The translations under genes and the position numbers were made by a program. Positions 11,595-22,977 of a DNA stretch of 60,000 nt are shown here, piece by piece. The notes below the pieces were generated by a model. That model was not told the origin of the DNA, did no database searches, and saw nothing but the letters and a program-made list of their open reading frames with translations. The stretch comes from Antedon mediterranea (Eukaryota > Echinodermata > Crinoidea > Comatulida > Antedonidae), in NCBI RefSeq assembly GCF_964355755.1, contig NC_092673.1:25551001-25611000 (forward strand). The letters run 5' to 3'. How positions within the stretch are numbered: the first letter of the stretch is position 1; every line of letters starts with the position of its first letter.

Positions 11595-13569
11595 AATACC
11601 TCTTTTTCGAGTTACGCTCTTCACAAAATCTTTAACAAATGTCTATATTTAGGCTGAATAATAAATCGTCGTTCACATATTTGAAGCATTTGTATAATAT
11701 GAAGCAACATACGGGTAACCGTTCAATATTTCTCGCTAATATAAATTCTTTTCAACGAAATTACTATGATGTTTTAACGAGGATAGCGGTTAGAATTTAT
11801 CAATGTATGCATACTGAATTCATAGAACAAGACGATACGTGTATACAGTATTATAAGTGTGAGAAACACAAAACTGCCAAGTTTATACAAGGTAGGCACT
11901 TATGCACGAGGGCCACTATCGATTCGAAGATCCCACCACCTTCGTAAAGATGAGGGCGTGCCAACCCGTGAACCAAGTTGAGTTAACGTCCAAACAAATA
12001 TATTAAACATTGTCATTAAAAGCGTTCAGAATCAAAATCTTGATTTATATACTATCCTAATTTACAATATTTACAATCTAATATGAGTCTTTCTAAGAAT
12101 ACGTCCTGATCGTCCAGCGCTTACGTTATAAATGCTGTCGTCCATATCGCCTGTGTTAAATTCGAAAAAACTAAAACAAAATATAAATTTCAAGATTTGT
12201 TTTTTATAAGCAACACCCACCAAACACTGAAACCTCTCTAAAATAAAAGAAATATGTACAAAAGTCATAAAATGAACATTAGAATCAAATAAATCATATT
12301 TGAAGAAATCATATTGACAGTACAACTAAGCCATCTCAAAGACTATTACCACAAGCGACTTTATTCGCACGAATTGAAAGCGTTGGTTTATGCGCATGCG
12401 TATTTATCAATGCAAACACTGTTTCTACATATTGCTTTGGGTATTTTAGGATTCATTTTAAACGGGTTAGGATAAATATCACATTGTATTTGGTATTTTC
12501 CTATGATACTATATTATGGCATTTGTCTAGATACACCAGAAAACCATCACATAAGAAAACAATTATAAAAATAAAAACTACGACAGACTAAAAAGAGGGT
12601 TTAAACCTGTCCGTTGACTCTTAACAAAACAATCTCTGGGGTGTTTCTTTAAATCCTTTCTTTTCTCGGTACACTATAAGCAAAACCATTAAACTGTGTA
12701 AAATTACAATAATGGCCCGTTACTCAATAACCTATGGGTGTTAACCATAAAATGATATTTAATACATCTCAGTTGAAACATCCTAGTTATTGTTATTATA
12801 ATTAATTGACAATTATCGTTTCTTCCTCGAATCCATTCAAGTTCCAAGTCAACAGCGTTTCATTCCTATTCATAGCTAGATCCGGGTTAACTTTTTGTCA
12901 CAAACACCCCCACGACTTATTTACATTGTCGTACAAGTTCTAGCTCAGTGGCTGCTCGATTCATGGCAAATGCATAACAATGTGTGTTTTCTATTACAAT
13001 AGAGGTTACAAAACAGGTCATTGCTATAATAATTAAGGTTTAACATACTACAGAGCATCGCCGTCCTCCTCAAATTGAAATAAACAATTTATTTTGCTTA
13101 AATTCAGCTCACTTTTCTCTGGTTTAAACAATGGTAAAGTTTAGTCTGACGTGACGTAAACAAAATGTGTGACAATATTAAAGCCTCATACACAATAATT
13201 GACTTTTCACTTACAATTCTGAAATGTTTATTGGAATGAAATTATAACAGTTCATAATAGTTAGAAAGTGACACCCCTGTCAGAAAATGGTAGATTCTCA
13301 CGCGTGTTGTAAACAAGCGTAGTTAAATAAAATCTAGATACATGCCTAATAATTGGCAATATTCTTGAGTTAAATTGCATACAATAACTAATGCTTTTAT
13401 TATGTTGTAAATTTAAATCATTTTAATGATAATAAGCCATAAGGCATGGTCTTCGTAAATAATAATAATGATATGCAACAGTGTGCAATATTAATATTTA
13501 TTTTACCTCAGTCCTAAGAAGTCAAAGTAGTAACGTATATATTTCGGTAGCCCTATTATGACCCAGAAT
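11595..13569. other. AT-rich interval without identifiable genes
   Basis: A 102-codon plus-strand frame (11639-11947) has a cysteine-containing C-terminal half but no recognised domain. An isolated A-box-like TAGCTCAGTGG at about 12942 has no B box partner. Otherwise nothing recognisable. Confidence 0.45.
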
Positions 13570-13680
13570 AAATGTGATGTGCCCAAATATGGTAATGATA
13601 TGACATCATCGTGTCCATTTATGGGCACATCACACATAATCACATAACGTTCGATAGTGTAGACAGAGCTTAAAATATCT
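13570..13680 (+). mobile_element. MITE family D, copy 2 (left end missing)
   Basis: The family core GATGTGCCCAAATATGGTAA, then TGATATGACATCATCGTGTC, then ATGGGCACATCACAC, is followed by the terminal ATAGTGTAGACAGAGCT and TA (13681-13682). The left terminal repeat is absent. Confidence 0.7.
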
Positions 13681-14337
13681 TTTCATTTCAGTTTTATTTG
13701 ATTTATATTTGGAAAATCGCTTAAAATAATATTTCAGTTATTGATATTCTTATTAAAAAAAAAAGAAATTTCAACAAGAATGTCCAGAATATGCTCCAAA
13801 GGCTTATGAGCTTATTTCACTCGGTTCGTCTGTTGTTTGAAGAAGACAATCCTCCTTATTAGAGATGCAAGCAAGCGAACTTAAAGAATCATTAAAATTA
13901 AATCAGAGACCATAAATCTACACCGAGCACTTTACATTTGATTAAAAAAATGTGATTCTCACTCATGGATGAGTAGAGTAACAATATTATGCGTCCCGTA
14001 AGGTCTGAAAATACTATCACATACAATAATGCATGTAAATAGGCCTATTCAATACGGCGTATAATTTTTAAATTATCTATCCGTCTAGCAGTCTGTTGCA
14101 AAATAATAACAGCATAGTGTTGAATTAATGTACAAATGAATTTATCGGCTCTGATCGATAAAGTCAGTCTATGCTACATTAAACCTAAGCTACCTCGACC
14201 TAGTTATGAATTATTTCTGGTGATATTAAATATTTAAACATTTGTAACTATATTACAAACAAATCACGATTTTGTCAACAGTTTTCCTTCCTAAATAGGT
14301 CTGCAAACTTCAGATTACCGAGGACGATAGTGTATCA
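13681..14337. other. AT-rich unique sequence
   Basis: No gene or clear repeat is visible. Confidence 0.5.
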
Positions 14338-14730
14338 TAGTGTCGTCATTATTTTCATTATCACAATCATTGCTATCATAATCGATATAATCATCCCCTT
14401 TATTTTCACCACCACCACCACCATCATCATCAATATCAATAACAATAGAATCACTGTAGTCATTATCATATCACACATCGTCACCTACACTATCCTTTAT
14501 TATCTGACACTGAAGTTCTTCTTTGTGAACATCAATGTATAACCTGCACCATCAAACACATGTACCATTATCTTCATCTTTATGAATATCAATATAACCG
14601 CCACCATGGTTTGATGCACATTGCAATCTTTACCAAACATCCTCACAAACAACAGCACCATCATCATTATCAGTATCTTCAAATTATTATCAGCAATACA
14701 ATAAGCCTTTTCATCGTCTTCCATCACTGT
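14338..14730. repeat. low-complexity ATC/ACC/TCA-rich tract
   Basis: Dense CATTATCA, ACCACCACCACCACC and CATCATCATCAATATCAAT words make a degenerate trinucleotide tract, strongest at 14341-14480. It creates small frames on both strands (70 to 123 codons) that are not credible proteins. Confidence 0.7.
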
Positions 14731-14737
14731 CATCATA

Positions 14738-14944
14738 AAGCGTCATGGTTCCCACGCAACGTAACGCAACGCTACGACGTATTGACGCAAAGTGCTGTAT
14801 TGCGCAATCACACAAGTGGGAACCGACGACGCATCAGTGGTGAAAACATCGCAAGGCGGGGCGGGGGCAAACACAATTATCGGAAAGGCATTTTCTATCG
14901 TTGCGTATATTGCGTTACGTTGCGTCGCTAGTGGGAACCAATCT
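14738..14944. mobile_element. MITE family B, uninterrupted copy (207 bp)
   Basis: It begins AAGCGTCATGGTTCCCAC after TA (14736-14737) and ends CGCTAGTGGGAACCAATCT before TA (14945-14946). It shares terminal words with family A but has a different interior: GACGTATTGACGCAAAGTGC, CACAAGTGGGAACCGACGAC and a GGCGGGGCGGGGGCAAACAC block. Its 207 bp serves as the length standard for the interrupted B copies at 15.1 and 51.5 kb. Confidence 0.8.
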
Positions 14945-15060
14945 TACACTGATCATCTGCGTAGACACACCCTATTTTCATAGAGATAAACCTCCGCCCT
15001 TTTTTTCACTCAAGCTACTGTGAGTTCTGCTCATCTGCGAGACTACAGAATGCTGCCTTA

Positions 15061-15449
15061 AGCTTGGTTCTCACTAGCGACGCAACGTAACGCAACCTAA
15101 AGCGTGGTTCCCACTAGCGACGCAAAACAAGGACGTAACGCAACGCAAGTGAATTGACCAATCACAAGTGATGGCTTATTCGCTTGTGATTGCTAACTGT
15201 CTATAACTTCGCTTGTCATTGGTTAAAACGCTTGCGTTGCGTTTACGTCCTTGCGTTACGTTCTAGTGGGAACCAAGCTTACGCAACATAAGCAAATGCC
15301 CTTCCAATAATTGTGTTTGCCCCCGCCTGGGTGAAATCAAACCTGCGATGTTTGCAGCACTATTGCGTCGTCGGTTCCCACTTGTGATTACGCAATACAT
15401 CACTTTGCGTCAATACGTCGTTGCGTTGCGTTCTAGTGGAAACCTCGCT
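15061..15449. mobile_element. MITE family B, split by a family A copy
   Basis: The outer termini are AGCTTGGTTCTCACTAG (after TA 15059-15060) and GTTCTAGTGGAAACCTCGCT (before TA 15450-15451). Removing the A insert and one TA leaves 207 bp, exactly the size of the uninterrupted B copy. Relative to 14738-14944 it is in the opposite orientation. Confidence 0.85.
15100..15279. mobile_element. MITE family A inserted in family B (180 bp)
   Basis: AAGCGTGGTTCCCACTAG to CTAGTGGGAACCAAGCT, flanked by TA duplicates at 15098-15099 and 15280-15281. The pre-insertion sequence, CGCAACCTACGCAAC, survives uninterrupted in the B copy near 19914. This makes the TA duplication and the order of events directly readable. 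Confidence 0.9.
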
Positions 15450-16253
15450 TAACAAAGCGATTACAATGATACCACTACGTCATCACTTTATGATAGTTCA
15501 TGTATTGTCTACATATAGATACCACAATCATCATCATTAAAAGCATCGTCACCATAATAAATCATCATGACTGAACCACTGCTAGCACCACCATTTATAC
15601 GATACGATAGTAATTATTGTCATTTTCTACAAATGAAATTTGGTTGGTTGATTTACATTTGAAATGAATACAATAACAAAGAAACTACATAGAGCTAACA
15701 AACTTGCTATTAAGTACATGATTAGAATTATAAACGATGATCGTCGGCAACGTTTAGTGTTTTAATTCACAGTTTGGCTAAGCTTAAAACATTTATTTAG
15801 AGGGTGATCGAGATAAGTATCAACATCGCCATCACATGAACTAAATCAATAACCATATTGTAAACTAAAATACGTCATGCGTTATTATAGTTCGTTCACC
15901 ATTTACGTATCTCAATTGCCGAAATATGTCTGCAAGGAACTTGTGGTTAATAAATTAATGTGTTGCAAATACACCGCCAAACACGCAATTGTTCTTGTTA
16001 AATGCCTTCGGTGTTGTAGTTAATGTTATACAACTGACTGTGTACTGGCAATTAGTAAGCCGCTATTGTTAATTTCTTATCGAATGAACTTTCAGTTTTC
16101 ATTAAATGCTATAATAATTGGCTTACTATTTTTAGTAGAAAGAGAAGTAAAGAAATAGCAAAATATTTTTTATAGATGATGAGATGCATTACACTGTCAG
16201 ATTCGTTTGGTATATAATTATGTGACTCACTGAGGAAAGTCTATGTGCCAGAG
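15450..16253. other. AT-rich unique sequence
   Basis: Short ATC/CATCATCA-rich patch at 15500-15600; otherwise no gene or element. Confidence 0.5.
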
Positions 16254-16448
16254 ATTCAGCGCACGTCCCATTGGACGCAACGCAAGGATGAAGCGCAACG
16301 TACAGATTGGTACTGGTACATTCTAGAACGCAACCCAAGTGAGTTGACCAATCATAACCCACATTCCCAACGATCCACTGGCTCGTGATTGGTCAAAATT
16401 ATACTTGCGTTACGCTAAATTTTCTTGTGTTTAAATGTGAACCAAGCT
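16254..16448. mobile_element. decayed family A-like MITE
   Basis: It keeps GACGCAACGCAAGGATG, TTGACCAATCA, GTGATTGGTCAAAAT and a terminal GTGAACCAAGCT before TA (16449-16450). The left terminus is degenerate (CACGTCCCATTGG). Confidence 0.55.
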
Positions 16449-16450
16449 TA

Positions 16451-16748
16451 AGTAGGCCTAATTTGACCAATCACCAGCGACAATTTGGATGATCTATCGC
16501 GTCGTTATTGGTCAAATTACGTTGCGCCTGCGTCTTAAGCTTGGTTCCCACTAGAACGTAACGCAAGGACGTAAACGCAACGCAAGCGTTTTAACCAATG
16601 GCAATTGCTAAGTTATAGACGCTTAGCAACCACAAGCGAATAAGCCATCGCTTGTGATTGGTCAATTCACTTGCGTTGCGTTACGTCCTTGCGTTGCGTC
16701 GCTAGTGGGAACCACGCTTTAGTGTTGTGTCCTAGTGGGAAACAAGAT
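16451..16748. mobile_element. decayed family A-like MITE interrupted by a younger A copy
   Basis: Left part: AATTTGACCAATCACCAGCG to GCGCCTGCGTCT. Right remnant GTGTTGTGTCCTAGTGGGAA ends near CAAGAT before TA (16749-16750). The younger copy occupies 16538-16719. The left terminal repeat is missing. Confidence 0.55.
16538..16719. mobile_element. MITE family A, reverse orientation, nested (182 bp)
   Basis: AGCTTGGTTCCCACTAGAAC to GTCGCTAGTGGGAACCACGC plus TT, with TA at 16536-16537 and 16720-16721. It is the reverse of 6094-6274 and close to it in sequence. The interior shows the same double-hairpin plan with ACCAAT and ATTGGT words. Confidence 0.85.
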
Positions 16749-18599
16749 TAACCAATAAAGTAATATTCACCTAACAAATTACAGTCGGTCCGAGAAGGGA
16801 AAGTGACTCCTGATCCCGAACATGCTGTTGAAACCCAAATGCATGAGATCGAGAACTCCCGTACGACTCAGAAGTTGTAAGTTAAATTGCTCTGCAATCT
16901 CTTCGAATAATTCTCTTCAAACATACTTGTCGAACACAGTTTGTAGAATGGTTTGTTTATAATTGGTGATAATTTGCGATTGCAATTTATTCACTTACCT
17001 TTTTGACCTCAACGTGTCTTTTTTTATGACTGTTTTAGCTTCGTTTCGTACCTATAAAACAAATCAATTCCAATAATATTATATAATTGCTTACCGACAG
17101 ATTTTATTTGTTAAAGAAAACGTGCTGTATATTTTAAAATAAACTCAACATGACTCATGAGGTCTGGTAAAGGTAAAGAAACATCGTGTTCATACATATG
17201 CATGCACATTGGGAAGATAAAGCCTGCTTTGTATACTCAAAATAGGTACTAAAAGGTTCCTGCTTCAAAAATATACCATGATAAAAAAAGAATTAAAATA
17301 TTTTGGCAGAAGCAATGGTGCTAATAAAAGTATTTATATTTCCACAATATTTTACGAGGGTAGTCCATCCGGCGGCCGAAGCTGATAAATCGTCACAGAA
17401 ATATAATGATTACAAGACATACAAATGTAACAATTAAAATAAATAATAATAATTTATAAAGATACACAAAATAACATAATGCACAAGATAATTAGAATCA
17501 AAAGGGAAATAAAAAAAAATTCAATTTAATGTATATATTATATGTACTGTAGACTGTGTTAAAAAAGATACATTTTAGCATTGGCGCTGTATACGTATAA
17601 TACGTATATAGATAATACTTAGACTGGTGGATTAAAATTAAAAGGACAAATTAAGTACAGACTTGGGGCAAGTCTACTAAAAGTATAACGTTTTGTGGAT
17701 TTGATATGGTATTTGACAAACGTACTTTTCATGCTCAGAAAGCACATAGTTGCCTTCGGCGTCTTTAAATACTTTAAAAGCCTAAACAATCGTTCCTAGA
17801 CTGTTGTTGAGTTGAGATAAGATGATTTTCGTGACGACTATATATATTTCATTGCGACAAGACCTAACTCGGTATACGTGACTCCGAAATTAGTAACATA
17901 TATGATTTGTCTTTTATTTATCATTACAGATTAACATACTAAATTCATTTTTCCCTGATCAATCGGTATAATATAATATTTTGCTCAAAGGCCTCTGAAT
18001 TTAAGGTCCTTATGCAAAAATTAAGGTCTAAAAATCTAATCCTTCTTCATCTTTCGTAATAATAATTTGTTCTTGTATGCCATGTCAAACTTATTAGCAA
18101 AATGTCTCAATCATAATTATACAAAAAAATATATTCAAATATTTTTTATTAGACGGAATTATGCGTCGTGATTGAAATTGTCATAAATTTGATATCAGTT
18201 AAAAAATCCTATTAATTTTTTTGATTCGTTTTGTATTCACCATCATTGTCGTGTATTGTTCGTTCTTTGATACGTCTGTGAAAATTATATTTAGCAATAT
18301 GTCATGAATAGAAACATCTGAAACGATATTCGAATGACAAATGTGTTTAAATTCCAACACATGAACAATACACATTTACACGGATTTTAGACAGCACGTA
18401 ACGTAAAGTCGTAATACATATAGAAAAAAAAGAAGCTTTATCAGATTCTTTGTGTATTCTTACTAAGTTTTGGGTGTTATAATTACTTATTAAACTGATA
18501 TTAAAACACGTATAATTACTAAAATGTTTTATAAATGTGTTGTGTTCTTTGTTCACCCATGATCTCCTAATACCAGTAGTAGGCTTACTCGCAATCTTA
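16749..18599. other. AT-rich interval without identifiable genes
   Basis: Contains the short hairpin AGACTTGGGGCAAGTCT at about 17658-17674, a word that also ends repeat family F near 32.93 kb. No exon or transposon ends are seen elsewhere in it. Confidence 0.5.
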
Positions 18600-18800
18600 A
18601 GACTATGGTTCTGGTGTCTTCTCGGATAAAGACTAGGTCCAGTGTAGGGGCTACACATCTAGCTTATGTGCGCCTTAAAGAACCTAGTAAATATTTCGAG
18701 ACGAGAGGGTTACCCCGGTGTACTAGTACACACACACAGCCACTTTTCATAACTGGGCCTTCTGTGTAACCAGTCTTTGACTGAGGAGATTACCCAGTAT
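18600..18800 (+). mobile_element. SINE fragment, family S copy 1
   Basis: It contains GTCTTCTCGGATAAAGACTA, GGTCCAGTGTAG, CTTAAAGAACCTAGTA and TTTCGAGACGAG-GGGTTACCCCGGTGTACTAG words. The same blocks in the same order lie on the minus strand at 39474-39915, where they follow a tRNA-like head. No tRNA head is recognisable in this copy, so it appears 5'-truncated or decayed. Confidence 0.55.
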
Positions 18801-19879
18801 GATTAAATAACATTAAAATTCAAATTCATTCAGCATTCTGTCTGTCTAGGTCCAACCAAATGCACAGCTCTCTGACGTACCCGTCATATTGACACAAATT
18901 ATACCTGAAGTAATTGACATTCAATATATAAAAAAGTAATCCAATAATATTTTAATCTGAAATAAATCATTTATACATCATAGCTACACAATACTAACCA
19001 GAGGGTATGAATACTTTTCCTTGAAAATATCGTCACGTTTTAGAAGAAGAGCAACAGCAATATCGTCAACAGAAAAGAATATAGGCCTATGTTGTTATAA
19101 TCCAGAACATGCGTACTCAAATAATTTTGTTCTCATTCAGTGTCACAACTAATATAATTATTTTCTGATGAAAGGATAAGTGTGTTTTAATCGGTGGCTT
19201 ATCGACAATAAAGACATACGACTCCAAGCAATTTAAATCGAGTCGAACAGCAAATATTTCTTAAATTACAACTGTCAATATGCACCTGCTATTAGTGAAT
19301 ATTACCAGGTTACACCGTAGGTGTTGATGATAATTGAGACGAGACTGCACGAAACAGAGAATAATTAATGTTGAATATGGGCTAAATTCGACCTCTGACA
19401 CACAAACAAAATCAAAAGTATAGTATTAAATTGAAATATGAACAATGTGGTTTACATTTTACTGTAAAATCGAAGAAAATAGTGTCGTTCAATAGAGAAA
19501 AAAAATGCAGAGAGATGGACAGATTAAAGAGATCTCGTCTGCTAGTGTGCCGTCTGATAAATGTGGCGCCAAAAGACAATTATGATGTTGTCATTTTATA
19601 TAAAAAATATACATATCATAATGGACTGCTTACAAAGTGAGAGTATAATTAGGAATGGGGAAGAATGTAAGTGTAGAACCTGCCTTAAATACGAAGAAGA
19701 AGATCTAGACAGTCTAAAGAATACGCAGGGAATTAAGATGTCACAGTAATGATGTGTTTTTCCACGTCCACCGGTGGTTTTTCAGTAGCGTAAAAACTTC
19801 AATGGTTAAATAAACAATACAAACAAGTTATATTGCTTAAAATCAAGGAAAGCCACAATGGTCTGAGGAACAATACTTA
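18801..19879. other. AT-rich unique sequence
   Basis: Two overlapping plus-strand frames (19431-19640, 19561-19749) have no recognised domain. No repeat seen. Confidence 0.45.
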
Positions 19880-20119
19880 AGCTTGGTTTCCACTAGTGAC
19901 GCAACGTAGCGCAACCTACGCAACGTAAGGAAATGCCCATTGTGTTTTCCCCCGCCGGCGATATTTCTTTTCGTACATAAGTTGGGGACCCCCCGTGAAA
20001 CGTCACAACATATACATGAATATTCATTAGTCATATCCATAAGGTGTGACGTAAGAATTAAGCTAACTACAATTCGCTAATGCAAACGATTTCTGTCGAG
20101 CCGTCTGTGTAGTCGAGTG

Positions 20120-21154
20120 CAGGCCCGTAGCCAGGGGGGGTTTTTATGGTTCGGGCGAACCCCCCCTTTACAGCGAACCCCCCTTAACCGACTGCGAACC
20201 CCCATCCCCGACATGCCCAATACCTCACCCTCATCTCCAAAAATCCTCCAAATACGTGCCCCACAGTACAAAAAGTTGTTTGTAAATTGAAAAATTCGTA
20301 AACTTGTTCGTGAACCTTCTTCTCTGTATGAGCGTCAACTAGCGATACGTGTCTGTAAATTTCTAAAAGCTGCAAATGAATTGCCGATTTTAACCTGAAA
20401 AATAAATGTTTGGTCCCTGCATGTAACATGATATTGACGCGTCTCATAGCGAACTGGGGCACGAACGATTCGTACAAAGGACACCGCCAGATCACTGGCA
20501 GTCAGGCAGCATGCATAAAGTATATAGCCTTCCGACGTACATCAGTATTTATGTGTGATTATGAAGTATAATGTATCATAGAGGATTATAGTGAATATTA
20601 ATATTTTACACTATAATATCTATGGTATCAAGTACTGTAGTTCACATTATGGCATCCGATTATTTTTTTCTAGACCACCAGCCGATACGTACTAAAATGT
20701 ATCAATATCACCTATTTAAATATTTATATTCCTCAACAAATTGCTGTAAATAAATATTATAGATAGAGCTAGCAAATAGCATTTGCCTTCAACCAGTGTG
20801 CTTTTTTCGGGGCTGCTCCTAGATGTACGTTCGCATTGAACTTGAACGCAAAACAAAATACGGAGTAAATGATCAAACAATCGGCGGTTCCGCACAGAGC
20901 ACGCGCATCTAACATACGGCAACAAATAGTTTTTGTCCTTTAAATTATCGACGTGTTTGAGAAGGAGGAAAAAAGTACGATCTTTTTGCTCATTGGTAGC
21001 ATGCTGCACGAGAGTGTCTTTTCCGGCCATCTAGGGGTGTCATTTAACAAAATTCGCTTCGCATCAGGCCCCACCCCCAGGGGGGGGGGGGGGGGGGTTG
21101 ACCCAAATATTTAGTGTCCGAACCCCCCCTTGACAGATCCTGGCTACGGCCCTG
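20120..21154. mobile_element. hAT-like non-autonomous element, 1,035 bp, inner layer of the nest
   Basis: It starts CAGGCCCGTAGCCAGGGGGG and, in reverse, starts CAGGGCCGTAGCCAGGATCT, with G-rich tracts just inside both ends. A perfect 5-bp duplication, GAGTG, flanks it (20115-20119 and 21155-21159). CAG-GGCCGTAGCCAGG ends are common in hAT-type elements, and some hAT groups make 5-bp duplications. Two minus-strand frames of 103-104 codons (20184-20495, 20716-21030) show no transposase motif that I can see. A pure G run of about 19 lies at about 21080-21098. Confidence 0.7.
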
Positions 21155-21215
21155 GAGTGGATATTAAGACTATGGACTTTACATGTCGATGTATGGGGTT
21201 CGATTCCCATGAGCT
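21155..21215 (+). pseudogene. tRNA-like sequence, 3' portion (5' portion at 20100-20119)
   Basis: Joining the two sides of the hAT-like insertion gives TAGTCGAGTGGATATTAAGA, resembling a tRNA A-box region. About 45 bases later comes GGGTTCGATTCCC with B box GGTTCGATTCC at 21197-21207. The insertion fell inside the A-box region. It is probably a relic of a tRNA-derived SINE carried in the TIR element, not a working tRNA; arm pairing is imperfect. Confidence 0.45.
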
Positions 21216-21459
21216 ACTTCTTTTACTTTATAGTGAGAGAGAGATTATTAAGAGGGTTAGGTTTAGTTATATTTAGGAAATAGTTCGGCTATCCTTCACA
21301 TGGGGTCCCCAACTTATGTACGAAAAAAAAAATGGCCCCCCGCCGGCGTGAAAACAAACCTGCGTCGTCGGTTCCCACTTGTGATTTACGCAATACAGCA
21401 TTTTGCGTCAATACGTCGTAGCGTTGCGTTACGTTGCGTCGCTAGTGGGAACCACTTTT

Positions 21460-22727
21460 GGATCATATTATTAGAAAAGCTATGCTACTCTCTATCCTGC
21501 TCAATGGAACGTCAGATCCGTAAAGAGAATGGAAGTAAATGAAGTAGGATCCACGGTTGACAGCCACCGTGTGTTCGCCTCTCGAACATGACACACGTAT
21601 GGAACGCTTTAAGGGAAATAATCGCTTTTGTGTAAGCATATTTCAGTAAGAATTGTAAGTTTAACATATATTGAACCATTCAATAATGATGTATGATTTT
21701 ACAGAAACAGTATTTGAACAAATAAAAAATATAAATGTAATCAAAATCGCGCTATTAAACTATGCCTTTCTTTTGGTAAAAATATAATTATATTTAATCT
21801 AGAATCATATTTCAAAAATCGTTATAGAATATAATAATATGAAGCTCTTTGGTCATTAGACCATGGAGACGATCAGACAACATTACAAAATAATGGTTTA
21901 ATACTGAAACTCGAAACACATTTCACGTTATTAACATCGGTTCTTTCACAAAATGATACTACAGTGAATACGATTTATCATTAAAAAAACTCACAGGGAC
22001 ACTCACGTTATGATAACCGATCCATGTCTGCAATATCTAGCAGTCATCTTCAACGGTTATTTTTTTATATATGATAAAATACAAAGCGACCGCTTGCAAT
22101 ACTTTCCAACAAAATGAAAGCAGAGCCGCGTCTATGTGTCTCTCATTAATGAAACTTTGTTTCCCACAAGAGGGACGGACGAACGATTTATATATAGATT
22201 AATTTTTATAACAATAAGAAGTTTACATGAACTATTAAAGTATACAGGAACAATAAACTACATAACAATGTGTAGTATTAGTTTCACTCTTTCATTCTAA
22301 ATGAATAATAATAATAATATGCATAAAATGCCAGAAAAACCGTTGCAATTAATAAAGTTACCTTGAAAAAAAAAGTTTTTATGGTTATTTTGTATGCATA
22401 ATTATAACACTATGTAAAGGGTTATTAAAAAATAAAAAGATTTCGGGTTATGTTACAATGATAGTAGTATCAACATCTGTTCTTAATATGTTAAATAGTA
22501 GTTCCTGTATCGTAAAGTGTGCTTTTTATATTTTTAGATACACTAAACCTTTTGCACTCGTACATAAGGTTGTAAAACAAACCAACAAATCACATTTTAC
22601 AGCATGCTACAGGCGGCATAATCCTACGTGAATTACGTGCAATTGTTGCCGCAGAATAATCTAGTATACTTCTTTCTGATTCACCGAATACAGTTTTCTA
22701 TTGAGCTCCACATTTGTAAACGTATGC
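21460..22727. other. AT-rich unique sequence
   Basis: No gene or clear repeat; short (AAT)n near 22305-22320. Confidence 0.5.
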
Positions 22728-22733
22728 TATACA

Positions 22734-22846
22734 CAGTAAAACTCCTCTCGGCGAGACCCAACAAAATGTCTCCTTATCTCCCTTCCTTTCGTTCACTTCA
22801 TGAGACAGTTCACCCTTAATAATGTCACGAAGGTGGGGTTCTGATG
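22734..22846. mobile_element. pogo-like MITE, 113 bp
   Basis: Starts CAGTAAAACTCCTCTCGGCG; in reverse it starts CATCAGAACCCCACCTTCGT. TATACA occurs on both flanks (22728-22733 and 22847-22852), of which at least TA would be expected as target duplication. It shares the AAC-CC-GTCTCCTTA style of the pogo-like copies at 46.8 and 47.7 kb. Confidence 0.45.
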
Positions 22847-22874
22847 TATACAATAGTTTGATAAAAAACAGTTA

Positions 22875-22977
22875 GGATGTGCCCAAATATGGTAGTGATA
22901 TGACGTCATCGTGTGTCCATAAAATGAGCACATCGCATTTTGTTGTCACATAAATGTTGAAACTGTAGACATATCTT
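22875..22977 (+). mobile_element. MITE family D, copy 3 (left end missing)
   Basis: GGATGTGCCCAAATATGGTA, GTGATATGACGTCATCGTGT and ATGAGCACATCGCATTTTGT precede a degenerate terminus AACTGTAGACATATCTTTA. This copy contains a perfect TGACGTCA palindrome where the others have TGACATCA. Confidence 0.65.

Larger units (their letters stand above)
19961..21336. mobile_element. 336-bp TIR element with tRNA-like interior, middle layer of the nest
   Basis: The ends are mirror images: TTTTCGTACATAAGTTGGGG then ACCCC on the left, GGGGTCCCCAACTTATGTAC then GAAAA on the right. A 12-bp direct repeat, CCCCCGCCGGCG, flanks it (19949-19960 and 21337-21348), consistent with a long target-site duplication of the Mutator-like size range, although GC-rich slippage could exaggerate it. 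Without the inner insertion it is about 336 bp. The interior has ACATGAATATTCATTAG and tRNA-like sequence with a B box. Superfamily not assigned. Confidence 0.65.
19880..21459. mobile_element. MITE family B, outer layer of a three-level nest
   Basis: The left part, AGCTTGGTTTCCACTAGTGA to the CCCCCGCCGGCG block (19960), follows TA (19878-19879). The right part from 21349 keeps CCTGCGTCGTCGGTTCCCAC, AATACGTCGTAGCGTTGCG and TCGCTAGTGGGAACCAC, ending near 21459 where the terminus is mutated. It is interrupted by the element at 19961-21336. It retains the uninterrupted CGCAACCTACGCAAC site that the A copy at 15100 disrupted elsewhere. Confidence 0.8.

Noticed and set aside
11639-11947. 102-codon frame with a cysteine-containing C-terminal part
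   Set aside because: Spacing does not fit a chitin-binding or other cysteine-rich module I know; chance is sufficient.
12940-12955. tRNA A-box-like TAGCTCAGTGG
   Set aside because: No B box at a suitable distance and no cloverleaf pairing.
20184-21030. Two frames of 103-104 codons inside the hAT-like element as transposase pieces
   Set aside because: No recognisable DDE or zinc-finger residues; they may be remnants, but nothing supports it.
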